Part shown: positions 1-5,695 of the stretch, piece after piece | How the letters are laid out: each line of letters starts with the position of its first letter | Numbering within the stretch: position 1 is the first letter of the stretch | Position numbers and translations under genes: made by a program | Origin: Solirubrobacteraceae bacterium | GTDB lineage: Bacteria; Actinomycetota; Thermoleophilia; Solirubrobacterales; Solirubrobacteraceae | Direction: 5' to 3' | DNA length: 10,675 nt | NCBI GenBank assembly: GCA_025935735.1 | Contig: JAICUS010000165.1 | Span: 1-10,675, forward strand | The notes under the pieces: model-generated | What the model was told of the DNA's origin: nothing | Seen by the model: only the letters and a program-made list of their open reading frames with translations | Database searches by the model: none

Positions 1-869
1 ACCTGCTGGACGACGATGATCGCGGCGAGCACGATCAGCGCCTCGGTGGGGCCGTTGCCGACGAGTGCGACGAGCACGGCGGCGGCGCCGGCCGCGATCG
101 CGCCGATGATCGGGAAGAACGCCGCCAGCCAGGTGAGCACGATCAGCGGCAGCGCGAGCGGCACGCCGACGAGCACGAGCGCCACTCCGATGAACACGGC
201 GTCGACCGTGGCCACGAAGCAGATGCCGCGGATGTAGGTGCCGAGGACCGCGAACGACTCTCGGCCCCAGCGGTCGAGCCCCGCGCGCCGCTCGCGCGGC
301 GCGAGCGTGACGAGCCAGGTCCACATGCGGTCGCCGTCGCGGACCAGGAAGAACGCGAGGAAGAGGACGAGCACTGCGCCGCCGGCCGCGCCGGCCACGA
401 CGGTCGCCCCGGTCAGCACGTCGCCGGCCAGCCGGCCGCGCTGGTCGGCCAGCGAGTGGATCGCGCTGTCCACGGCGCGCGACGCCTCGGCGCGCGAGAT
501 CCCAGCCACGTCGTGGCCGACCGAGTAGACGACCTGCTCGAGGCCCTGGCGGAGGTTCGATCCGAGGTCGCTGGCCCGGGCCACCACCGGCGGCACGATC
601 AGCGCCAGCGCCGCCGCGACGACGACCACCAGCAGCAGCAGCGAGGCGGCCGCGGCCGGTGCGGGCGGAGCGCCGCGGCGCTGCAGCCGCGCCGCCACGG
701 GGCGCAGCAGCGCGGCCAGCAGCAGCGCGACCGCGCCGGGCAGCAGCACGGCGAGCACGCGCTCGGCCAGCCACCAGGTGGCCACGACCAGCGCGCCCAC
801 GCCCAGCAGCCGCCAGGCGCCGGTGCCGGCCGAGGCGAGCCAGCCGTCGCTGCGCGCCCGCGGCGGCAT
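1..869 (-). CDS. AI-2E family transporter (PerM/TqsA-like permease), C-terminus cut by window edge
   Basis: About 289 codons are visible from the ATG at 869; the C-terminus lies left of the window. The protein reads MPPRARSDGWLAS then paired membrane helices at roughly residues 18-55, another at 74-97, a soluble segment of about 50 residues, and helices from about 152 onward. Family hallmarks are visible: an FFLVRDGDR stretch (~173-180), YIRG (~212) followed by the long hydrophobic run, VGVPLALPL, and the FFPIIG loop that matches the F-I-P-x-x-G signature of AI-2E/PerM permeases. Known members export or exchange small molecules (autoinducer-2 in TqsA, Na+ or other ions in some homologues), so the substrate cannot be told from sequence. 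The start lies 5 bases after the stop of the MFS gene on the same strand, with no strong Shine-Dalgarno, which suggests translational coupling. Family call is confident; function is not. Confidence 0.9.
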   Translation of the reverse strand, partial: MPPRARSDGWLASAGTGAWRLLGVGALVVATWWLAERVLAVLLPGAVALLLAALLRPVAARLQRRGAPPAPAAAASLLLLVVVVAAALALIVPPVVARASDLGSNLRQGLEQVVYSVGHDVAGISRAEASRAVDSAIHSLADQRGRLAGDVLTGATVVAGAAGGAVLVLFLAFFLVRDGDRMWTWLVTLAPRERRAGLDRWGRESFAVLGTYIRGICFVATVDAVFIGVALVLVGVPLALPLIVLTWLAAFFPIIGAIAAGAAAVLVALVGNGPTEALIVLAAIIVVQQ

Positions 870-874
870 CGCGC

Positions 875-2110
875 TCAGCGGGTGTACTCCGCGGGCGCGA
901 TCAGCTGCGAGCCGGCCATGCTTGAACGCCATGCGCCGGTCGACCCGGAGCCCGTGAGCCAGCCGACCACGTAGGCGCCGGCGAACCCGCCGAGGCCGCC
1001 GAACGCGTTCACCAGCCCGGTGGCCGCGCCGGCCACGCGCTCGGGCACGCAGTCGCGCACGAACGCGAAGTACGGGCCGTAGGGCGCGTACATCGCCGCC
1101 GCGGCCACGATCAACAGCGCGAACGACCACCAGAACGCGCCCGGCCCGAGCAGGTAGGACGCATAGAAGACGATCGCGCCGAGCAGCAGCGGCGGCCAGA
1201 TGAAGATGCGCCGGCGCGCGGTCTTGTCCGAGGCCCAGGAGTCGCCCAGCATGGCGAGCGCGGCCGCGGCGTAGGGGATCGCGGACAGCAGGCCGGTGGC
1301 GGTGATGCCGAAGCCCGAGGCGCCCTTGACGATCGTGGGCAGCCAGAACACGAAGCCGTAGACGCCGACGCTCCAGCACAGGTACTGGAGCGCCAGCACG
1401 ACCACGTTGCGCTCGCGCAGCGCCGCGGCATAGTCGCGCACGGACGGCGTGCGGTCGTCGTCGTCCTCGCGCTCGGCGGCCAGGCGGTCCTCGACCGCCG
1501 CGCGCTCGTCCTCGGCCAGCCAGGTCGCGTCGGCGGGACGGTCGGCCACCAGCGCGCGGAAGATGAACGCCCAGGCGATCGCCGGCAGCCCTTCGAGGAT
1601 GAACATCCCGCGCCAGCCGGCGAGGTGGACCAGCCAGCCCGACAGCGCGGACATCCACAGCAGCGTGATCGGGTTGCCGAGGATCAGGAACGTGTTCGCC
1701 CGGCCCCGCTCTGACCGGGTGAACCAGTGGGCGAGGAACACGAGGCTGGCCGGGATCACCGCCGCCTCGACGACGCCGAGCAGGAAGCGATCGACCATCA
1801 GCGCCCACACCCAGGGGACGACGCCCTGGGCGGCGGCGAGGATGCCCCAGGCGATCAGCGACCAGAACATCAGCCGCTTGACGCTGCGGTGCTCGGCGTA
1901 GTGGCCGGCCGGCACCTGGAAGAAGAAGTAGCCGAGGAAGAACAGCGCGCCGAGCAGCGAGGAGGCCCCGGCGCCCAGGCCGAGGTCGTGCTTGAGGCCG
2001 CCGGCGGCACCGATCGAGTAGTTCGAGCGGTCCAGGTACGCGAAGGTGTACGTGATGAAGGCGATCGGGATCAGCCGCCGCCAGCGCTGTGAGCTCAGTA
2101 CGGTCGCCAT
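875..2110 (-). CDS. Major facilitator superfamily transporter, ACS (anion:cation symporter)-like, apparently 11 helices
   Basis: 411 residues from the ATG at 2110 (MATVLSSQRWRRLIP), which has AGGA close upstream; an open frame continues further upstream but is antisense to the hydrolase and not gene-like. Helix 1 ends in TFAYLDRSNYSIGAA, the typical ACS-family helix 1 pattern (Y-x-D-R-x-N). Helix 2-3 loop, RFLLGVVEAAVIPA in helix 4, the HWFTRSERGRANT loop and a charged central loop (about residues 205-240, with a run of Asp) follow. The C-terminal half has helices 7-11, ending in ATGLVNAFGGLGGFAGAYVVGWL. Family members import organic acids such as glucarate, galactonate, tartrate or phthalate by proton symport; the substrate here is unknown. 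After helix 11 only about 28 mostly polar residues remain, so the usual twelfth helix is not visible. The gene is cotranscribed, by spacing, with the AI-2E permease. Confidence 0.88.
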   Translation of the reverse strand: MATVLSSQRWRRLIPIAFITYTFAYLDRSNYSIGAAGGLKHDLGLGAGASSLLGALFFLGYFFFQVPAGHYAEHRSVKRLMFWSLIAWGILAAAQGVVPWVWALMVDRFLLGVVEAAVIPASLVFLAHWFTRSERGRANTFLILGNPITLLWMSALSGWLVHLAGWRGMFILEGLPAIAWAFIFRALVADRPADATWLAEDERAAVEDRLAAEREDDDDRTPSVRDYAAALRERNVVVLALQYLCWSVGVYGFVFWLPTIVKGASGFGITATGLLSAIPYAAAALAMLGDSWASDKTARRRIFIWPPLLLGAIVFYASYLLGPGAFWWSFALLIVAAAAMYAPYGPYFAFVRDCVPERVAGAATGLVNAFGGLGGFAGAYVVGWLTGSGSTGAWRSSMAGSQLIAPAEYTR

Positions 2111-2197
2111 TGTCCTGGGGTGCCCGCCCGCGCCGACCGCCCCGGCCGTTGCGTCCGGTGACTTACAGGCTCCGTATACGGGGTAGTGCCCGCGCCC
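2111..2197. promoter_or_regulatory. Divergent intergenic region with CCGTATACGG palindrome
   Basis: This 87-base gap separates the MFS gene (minus) from the alpha/beta hydrolase gene (plus) and must hold at least one promoter. It includes the least GC-rich stretch nearby (TTACAGGCTCCGTATACGG). The perfect 10-base palindrome CCGTATACGG lies at 2172-2181. A TTGCGT at 2149-2154 could be a -35 box for the plus strand, with TATACG (2175-2180) a poorly spaced -10 candidate (20-base spacer). The palindrome would sit at the hydrolase promoter or act as an operator for both genes; no regulator gene is adjacent. Confidence 0.35.
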
Positions 2198-2866
2198 ATG
2201 GAGCTGAGCCCCCGGCTGATCGACGTCGCCGTGCCGCCGCGCCCCGCGGGCGTCGTGCTCGTGCTGCACGGCGGCGCGAGCCGGCCGGACAGCCCGATGG
2301 TCAGCCCGACGCAGCTCTCGGTGCTGCGGATGATCCCGATCGCCTGGCGGATCGCCGCCGCCGGCCGCCGCCGGCTGGCCGTCTTCCGGCTGCTCAACTC
2401 GCGCCGCGGCTGGGACTCCGAGCACACGCCGGTCAACGACGCGCGCTGGGCGCTGGCCGGCATCGCCGAGCGCCTCGGCGCGCTGCCCACGTGCCTGGTC
2501 GGCCACTCGCTCGGCGGCCGCGCCGCCCTGCTGTCCGCCGGCCAGGCGCGCAGCGTGGTCGCGCTGGCGCCGTGGGTCCAACCGGACGACCTGCCGCCGG
2601 GGCTCGACGGCCAGCGCATCCTCATCGTCCACGGCGCCCGCGACCGCGTGGCCAGCCCGCAGCGCTCCGCCGCGCTGGCCCGAGCGCTCGCCGCCCGCGC
2701 CCAGGTCGGCTACGTCAGCGTGCGCGACGGCACCCACTCGATGCTGCGCCGCCACCGCCTGTTCGACGGGCTGGCCGCGGACTTCGCCGCCGGCACACTG
2801 CTCGGCCGGCCGCCTCGCGGCCCGCTCGCCCGCCTGGCGGAGGGCGAGGCCTGGATCGAGCTCTAG
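2198..2866 (+). CDS. Alpha/beta hydrolase fold protein
   Basis: 222 residues from the ATG at 2198 (MELSPRLID); a GTG at 2186 in the same frame would add four residues and has GGGG just upstream, so the start is uncertain. The fold is shown by VVLVLHGG (His24-Gly26, oxyanion-hole strand), the nucleophile elbow GHSLGG with Ser104, the acid GARD with Asp149 after strand ILIVHG, and the catalytic GTHS with His180. The full Ser-Asp-His triad is therefore present and the order is canonical. At 222 residues it is a minimal hydrolase without a large lid domain, similar to dienelactone-hydrolase-like or small carboxylesterase-like proteins. There is no signal peptide, so it is probably cytosolic. The substrate is unknown. 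It is transcribed away from the MFS gene and ends on top of the stop codon of the convergent small membrane protein gene. Confidence 0.85.
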   Translation: MELSPRLIDVAVPPRPAGVVLVLHGGASRPDSPMVSPTQLSVLRMIPIAWRIAAAGRRRLAVFRLLNSRRGWDSEHTPVNDARWALAGIAERLGALPTCLVGHSLGGRAALLSAGQARSVVALAPWVQPDDLPPGLDGQRILIVHGARDRVASPQRSAALARALAARAQVGYVSVRDGTHSMLRRHRLFDGLAADFAAGTLLGRPPRGPLARLAEGEAWIEL

Positions 2867-3072
2867 CGGCGGCGCAGCAGGAACACGACGGACGCCAGCA
2901 CCTCGGTGCCGACGGCGAGCACGATCCCGGCCCAGGCGAGCACCGCGGCGACGCCGGTCGCGTCCAGCCGGGCGAGCGCGACGAGGCCGGCGGCGGCGAG
3001 GAGGCCGCGGATGAGGAACGCGCGCGGCATCAGTTGGGGGGCGCGATGCGGCGACTGCGGCACCGACAGCAC
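2863..3072 (-). CDS. Small two-helix membrane protein, function unknown
   Basis: I place the start at GTG 3072 (69 residues, MLSVPQSPHRAPQLMPRAF...) because a perfect AGGAGG at 3081-3086 sits 8 bases upstream. Alternatives in the same frame are ATG 3030 (55 residues, no ribosome binding site) and ATG 3177 (104 residues, with an Arg/Pro-rich leader, overlapping the stop of the preceding gene as ATGA). The core has two hydrophobic segments, about LIRGLLAAAGLVALA and VAAVLAWAGIVLAVGTEVLASVVFLL, and ends in three arginines. No known domain is recognised. It is the third gene of the run that starts with the acetate-type transporter, but the 101-base gap before GTG 3072 is larger than the gap between the first two. 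Confidence 0.6.
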   Translation of the reverse strand: MLSVPQSPHRAPQLMPRAFLIRGLLAAAGLVALARLDATGVAAVLAWAGIVLAVGTEVLASVVFLLRRR

Positions 3073-3080
3073 GCTACACC

Positions 3081-3086
3081 CCTCCT
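3081..3086 (-). promoter_or_regulatory. Ribosome binding site deciding the GTG 3072 start
   Basis: The minus strand reads AGGAGG here, followed by 8 bases and then GTG. It is a perfect match to the anti-Shine-Dalgarno sequence and is the reason for preferring GTG 3072 over the two ATG codons in the same frame. Confidence 0.55.
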
Positions 3087-3173
3087 CCGGCGGGCCCGGG
3101 GACTCCCCGTGCGCACGCCGGCGAGGGGTCGGCCGCGCGGCGCCGAGGGGCAGACGGCGCCGCGCGAACCGCT

Positions 3174-3458
3174 TCATTGCGCCCCGGCGCCCGTCTGCTC
3201 GCTGCGGCGCACGTAGGCGGCGAATTGGCGCTCGAAGGCCGGCCACCAGGCCGGGGACACCTCGAGGCCGGAGGGGCTGGGCGGCATCGCCGGCGGGACG
3301 CGGGGCTGCGAGCCCCCGCCCCCGCCGCTGCCGCCGTCGTCGCCGCCGCCGTCGGCCGCGCGCCGGGCCGACCGGTCCGACGCGCGCACGGCGGCGGCGA
3401 TGGCCAGCATGCCCGCGAGGGCGACGAGCAGCAGAAGGATCGCTGCGGCGGCGCTCAT
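3174..3458 (-). CDS. Single-pass membrane protein with Gly/Pro-rich linker and amphipathic tail, function unknown
   Basis: 94 residues from ATG 3458, which follows the stop of the acetate-type transporter by two bases; CAGGGG upstream is a moderate ribosome binding site. One helix spans about residues 5-24, followed by a basic stretch (VRASDRSARR), a glycine-rich run with Asp and Ser (about 37-50), a proline segment (PRVPPAMPPSP, about 53-63) and a C-terminal part with WWPAFERQFAAYVRR (about 71-85) that could form an amphipathic helix. There is no signal-peptidase site, so it is probably membrane anchored with the tail on one side. Codon use is high-GC3 like the neighbours. I do not recognise a family. 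Tight linkage suggests an accessory role for the transporter, which is inference only. Confidence 0.7.
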   Translation of the reverse strand: MSAAAAILLLLVALAGMLAIAAAVRASDRSARRAADGGGDDGGSGGGGGSQPRVPPAMPPSPSGLEVSPAWWPAFERQFAAYVRRSEQTGAGAQ

Positions 3459-3460
3459 GG

Positions 3461-4204
3461 CTACTGCCCCTGGCGGACGCCCGGCTCGCCGAGCTCGTAC
3501 TCGAGCGCGCGCATCGGCCGGCCGCCCGGCACGTTCGCGGACTTGCGCAGGTCGCCCAGCGGCAGGACCGTGCGGCCCCACGCGGAGGCGATCATCATCG
3601 CGCCGGCGACGTAGCAGGCGATGAACGACGAGGCGACGAGCACCCAGCCACCCGCGCGCTCCCAGCCGAGCCCACCGACGAGGTAGTGGACCGCCACCAG
3701 GGCGGAGCCGACGGCCAGCGGGGCCAGGACGGCGAAGATGCCGAGGTTCTCGCCCAGTGCAGCGATCATGCCGAAGCCGGTGATCACGGCCAGCACGAGG
3801 AACCAGTAGCCCAGTGGAGTGAAGACGCCCGCGGCCGGGATGGTCAAGGTGCCGACCGTGGCGAGGAGCTGGAGGATGCCGTAGGCGATCCAGAACGAAC
3901 CCCACATCCCGTGGATGGCGGTGGCGAGCCCGTCGCGGGCCTTGTAGGCCCACATCCCGGCCAGGAACTGCGCGACGCCGCCGAAGACCGCGGCGAACGG
4001 GAACAGGTACTGCGGCGTGCTCGCCGTGCCGTACCAGCCGGCCATGTGGGCGGCGACCATGAAGGTGGCGCCGGCGAAGCCGAACAGCCCCAGGATCGAG
4101 GGGGCGGCGATCGGCTGCAGGAACACGCGCGTGTGGTCCACCCATTCCCGGTGGTCCAGCGCGCGCCCGTCACTGCCGTTGTGTGTATGTGCTGCTGCGG
4201 CCAT
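3461..4204 (-). CDS. Acetate/succinate-type transporter, GPR1/FUN34/YaaH (AceTr) family
   Basis: 247 residues from ATG 4204, preceded by AAGGAG at 4211-4216 with a 6-base spacer. After a His/Asp-rich cytosolic N-terminus come six predicted helices at about residues 33-52, 66-88, 96-117, 131-153, 155-176 and 184-206, then a 40-residue tail. The family patterns are visible: LGLFGFAGATFM in helix 1, FGGVAQFLAGMWAYKA in helix 2 and GMWGSFWIAYG in helix 3, corresponding to the YaaH patterns around A-Q-x-x-A-G and S-Y-G-x-F-W. The N-P-A-P-L-G-L signature of helix 1 is altered to AAPSILGL. Characterised members (SatP, Ady2) move acetate or succinate with protons, and channel-like behaviour has also been reported. 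It heads a run with two small membrane protein genes. A palindrome lies 25 bases upstream of its start. Confidence 0.9.
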   Translation of the reverse strand: MAAAAHTHNGSDGRALDHREWVDHTRVFLQPIAAPSILGLFGFAGATFMVAAHMAGWYGTASTPQYLFPFAAVFGGVAQFLAGMWAYKARDGLATAIHGMWGSFWIAYGILQLLATVGTLTIPAAGVFTPLGYWFLVLAVITGFGMIAALGENLGIFAVLAPLAVGSALVAVHYLVGGLGWERAGGWVLVASSFIACYVAGAMMIASAWGRTVLPLGDLRKSANVPGGRPMRALEYELGEPGVRQGQ

Positions 4205-4210
4205 GTAGGT

Positions 4211-4216
4211 CTCCTT
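4211..4216 (-). promoter_or_regulatory. Ribosome binding site of the acetate-type transporter gene
   Basis: The minus strand reads AAGGAG, then ACCTAC, then the ATG at 4204. This strong site fixes the start of the transporter. Confidence 0.75.
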
Positions 4217-4229
4217 GCTTGATCTGATT

Positions 4230-4245
4230 GACGGCCATGGCCGTC
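4230..4245. promoter_or_regulatory. Perfect 16-base palindrome GACGGCCATGGCCGTC upstream of the transporter gene
   Basis: The sequence is identical on both strands over 16 bases and lies in the 103-base gap between the HtrA-like gene and the acetate-type transporter gene, just upstream of the transporter's ribosome binding site. It could be an operator. As RNA it could fold into a six-pair stem with a CAUG loop, but no U-rich run follows, which argues against a classical terminator for the protease gene. Confidence 0.4.
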
Positions 4246-4307
4246 GCCTGCCCGCCGCGCGCGCCGCCCCGTCGAGCCCTCGTCGGCCGTCTGACAGCGG
4301 TTGTTCG

Positions 4308-5321
4308 TCAGCCGCCGAGCTGGCCGAGCGTGACCTTCACGTCGTGCGTGCCGCCGTCCGCGCGGTGGACCTTCACGCTCACCTGCTGACCCGGCTTCAG
4401 GCCCGCCAGCACCGACGTGAGCGCGCTCACGTTCGGGGTCGGCCGCCCGGCGACCGCGACGATGATGTCGCCCCGCTGCAGTCCCGCCTTGGCGGCCGCG
4501 CCGCCGGGGTCGGTGGAGACGACGGCCACGCCGCCGCCGACCACGGTCGCCGCGTTGACGCCCAGCGCCGCGCGGCCGGACTCGGTCACCTTGCCGTCCG
4601 CGATCAGCTGCTTGGCGATCGAGGTCACGGTGTTCGACGGGATGGCGAAGCCGATGCCGGGCGCGGCCGAGCCGCCGAGCTCGGGGTCGAGCGCCGCGAG
4701 CGTCGGGATGCCCACCACGCGGCCCTGCAGGTCGACCAGCGCGCCGCCGCTGTTGCCGGGGTTGATCGCCGCGCTCGTCTGGATCGCGGAGGGCAGCGTG
4801 ACGCCGTTGGACCCCTCGGGGACCGTCCGGCCCAGCGAGCTGACGATGCCCTGGGTGACGCTCGAGCGCAGCCCGAGCGGGTTGCCCACGGCCATCACGA
4901 TGTCGCCCACCACGAGCTTGCCGGAGTCGGCGAACGTGGCCGGCTTCAGGTCGCCCGCGCGCGCGTGGATCACCGCCAGGTCGCCCGGCGCCCAGCGGCC
5001 CACCAGGTCCGCGGCCACCTGGCGGCCGGAGGCGAGCGTCACCTTGAACGTGTCCGCGCTGCCGACGACGTGCGCGTTGGTGACGATGTCGCGCTTGTCG
5101 TCGAACACGATCCCCGAGCCCAGCCCCTCGCTCGTCTGCACCTGGACGACCGAGGGCGAGACGTCCGCGACCACGCGGCGGAACGCGGTCTGCAGGGCGA
5201 CGCCGGAGGAGCCGGCGTTCGTGGTCTTGGCGGCGGCGGCGGAGCGCTTGTGGTCCGAGCCGCCGCAGGCGGTGAGGGCGACGGCGGCGAGCGCGGTCGC
5301 GGCGAGCAGGCGAAGTCTCAT
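4308..5321 (-). CDS. HtrA/DegP-like serine protease, lipoprotein, with one PDZ domain
   Basis: 337 residues from ATG 5321; the frame is open further upstream but the sequence there is not protein-like, whereas this ATG begins a clear lipoprotein signal (MRLRLLAATALAAVALTAC, lipobox L-T-A-C with Cys19). A polar linker follows. The chymotrypsin-fold protease domain spans about residues 45-230 with the triad visible: His84 in TNAHVVG, Asp114 in GDLAVI and Ser191 in GNSGGALVD; the TSAAINPGNSGG context is typical of HtrA. The PDZ domain fills the C-terminal 90 or so residues (LGVNAATVVGGGVAVVSTDP, GLQRGDIIVAVAGRP). Such proteases degrade or refold damaged exported proteins. Many actinobacterial HtrA proteins have a cytosolic part and one membrane helix; here a lipid anchor would hold the whole enzyme on the outer face of the membrane. 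No strong ribosome binding site is seen. Confidence 0.93.
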   Translation of the reverse strand: MRLRLLAATALAAVALTACGGSDHKRSAAAAKTTNAGSSGVALQTAFRRVVADVSPSVVQVQTSEGLGSGIVFDDKRDIVTNAHVVGSADTFKVTLASGRQVAADLVGRWAPGDLAVIHARAGDLKPATFADSGKLVVGDIVMAVGNPLGLRSSVTQGIVSSLGRTVPEGSNGVTLPSAIQTSAAINPGNSGGALVDLQGRVVGIPTLAALDPELGGSAAPGIGFAIPSNTVTSIAKQLIADGKVTESGRAALGVNAATVVGGGVAVVSTDPGGAAAKAGLQRGDIIVAVAGRPTPNVSALTSVLAGLKPGQQVSVKVHRADGGTHDVKVTLGQLGG

Positions 5322-5497
5322 GCCGTGGCCGTGCCCCGCGCGCGCGGCGAACGGCTGCCCTGCGTGTGTGCGCTGACCCGGCGTCGCGGGCCTGACGGCG
5401 GGGCGCGTGCAAAGCCGGCCGAAGTGGGTAGGGCCGGCGCGGACCGAGGATCGCGGCCGGCCGGCGGCCGGCCGCACGAAAGGGGCAAGGAGCGCAC
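5322..5497. promoter_or_regulatory. Divergent intergenic region between protease gene and small ORF
   Basis: This 176-base gap lies between the protease start (minus) and a small plus-strand reading frame. It must contain the protease promoter, but I cannot assign boxes with confidence; a TTGCAC on the minus strand (5407-5412) lacks a convincing -10 partner. Near the right end is a tandem 11-base repeat (5453-5474). Confidence 0.3.
5453..5474. repeat. Tandem 11-base direct repeat, GCGGCCGGCCG twice
   Basis: Two exact adjacent copies of GCGGCCGGCCG lie just upstream of the ribosome binding site of the small plus-strand reading frame. Each copy contains the palindrome CGGCCGGCCG. In so GC-rich a genome this may be chance or polymerase slippage. 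Confidence 0.5.
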
Positions 5498-5695
5498 ATG
5501 GATCAGGCCGGACCGAGGAACCGACAGCGCACGCTGCGCCACGCCGCACCCGACCGCGTCCGCGAGATGCTGGACAAGTACCGCCGCCGCGCCGCCCGCG
5601 ACGTGCCCGCCGCGCTCTACTCCAGGCGCACCGGCGACGGCAGCAGCCAGGGCACCGGGCCGTTGGCGCCGCGCCGCAGCAGCTCCACCCGGTAG
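5498..5695 (+). CDS. Small basic protein, hypothetical; overlaps the 3' end of the PHP gene
   Basis: 65 residues from ATG 5498, preceded by AAGGAG (5487-5492) with a 5-base spacer, the best evidence that it is translated. The N-terminal 40 residues are rich in Arg and contain a probable helix, RVREMLDKYRRRAARDVP. The last 26 codons are antisense to the end of the PHP-domain gene and look like low-complexity shadow sequence (Gly, Ser, Arg, Pro), so the original gene may have ended earlier. No family is recognised. The basic helix could bind nucleic acid or be degraded sequence; neither can be shown. It diverges from the protease gene. Confidence 0.45.
   Translation: MDQAGPRNRQRTLRHAAPDRVREMLDKYRRRAARDVPAALYSRRTGDGSSQGTGPLAPRRSSSTR

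Noticed and set aside
455..975. Plus-strand open frames opposite the AI-2E permease
   Set aside because: Gln/Arg/His-rich shadows of leucine and alanine codons on the minus strand, where the permease signatures are clear.
2111..2755. N-terminal extension of the MFS frame
   Set aside because: The extension is antisense to the hydrolase and Arg/Gly/Ala-rich; homologous MFS proteins begin near MATVLSS.
2089..3216. Plus-strand open frame of 375 codons overlapping the hydrolase gene
   Set aside because: Different frame from the hydrolase, which has a complete Ser-Asp-His triad; the translation is Arg/Pro/Ala repeats.
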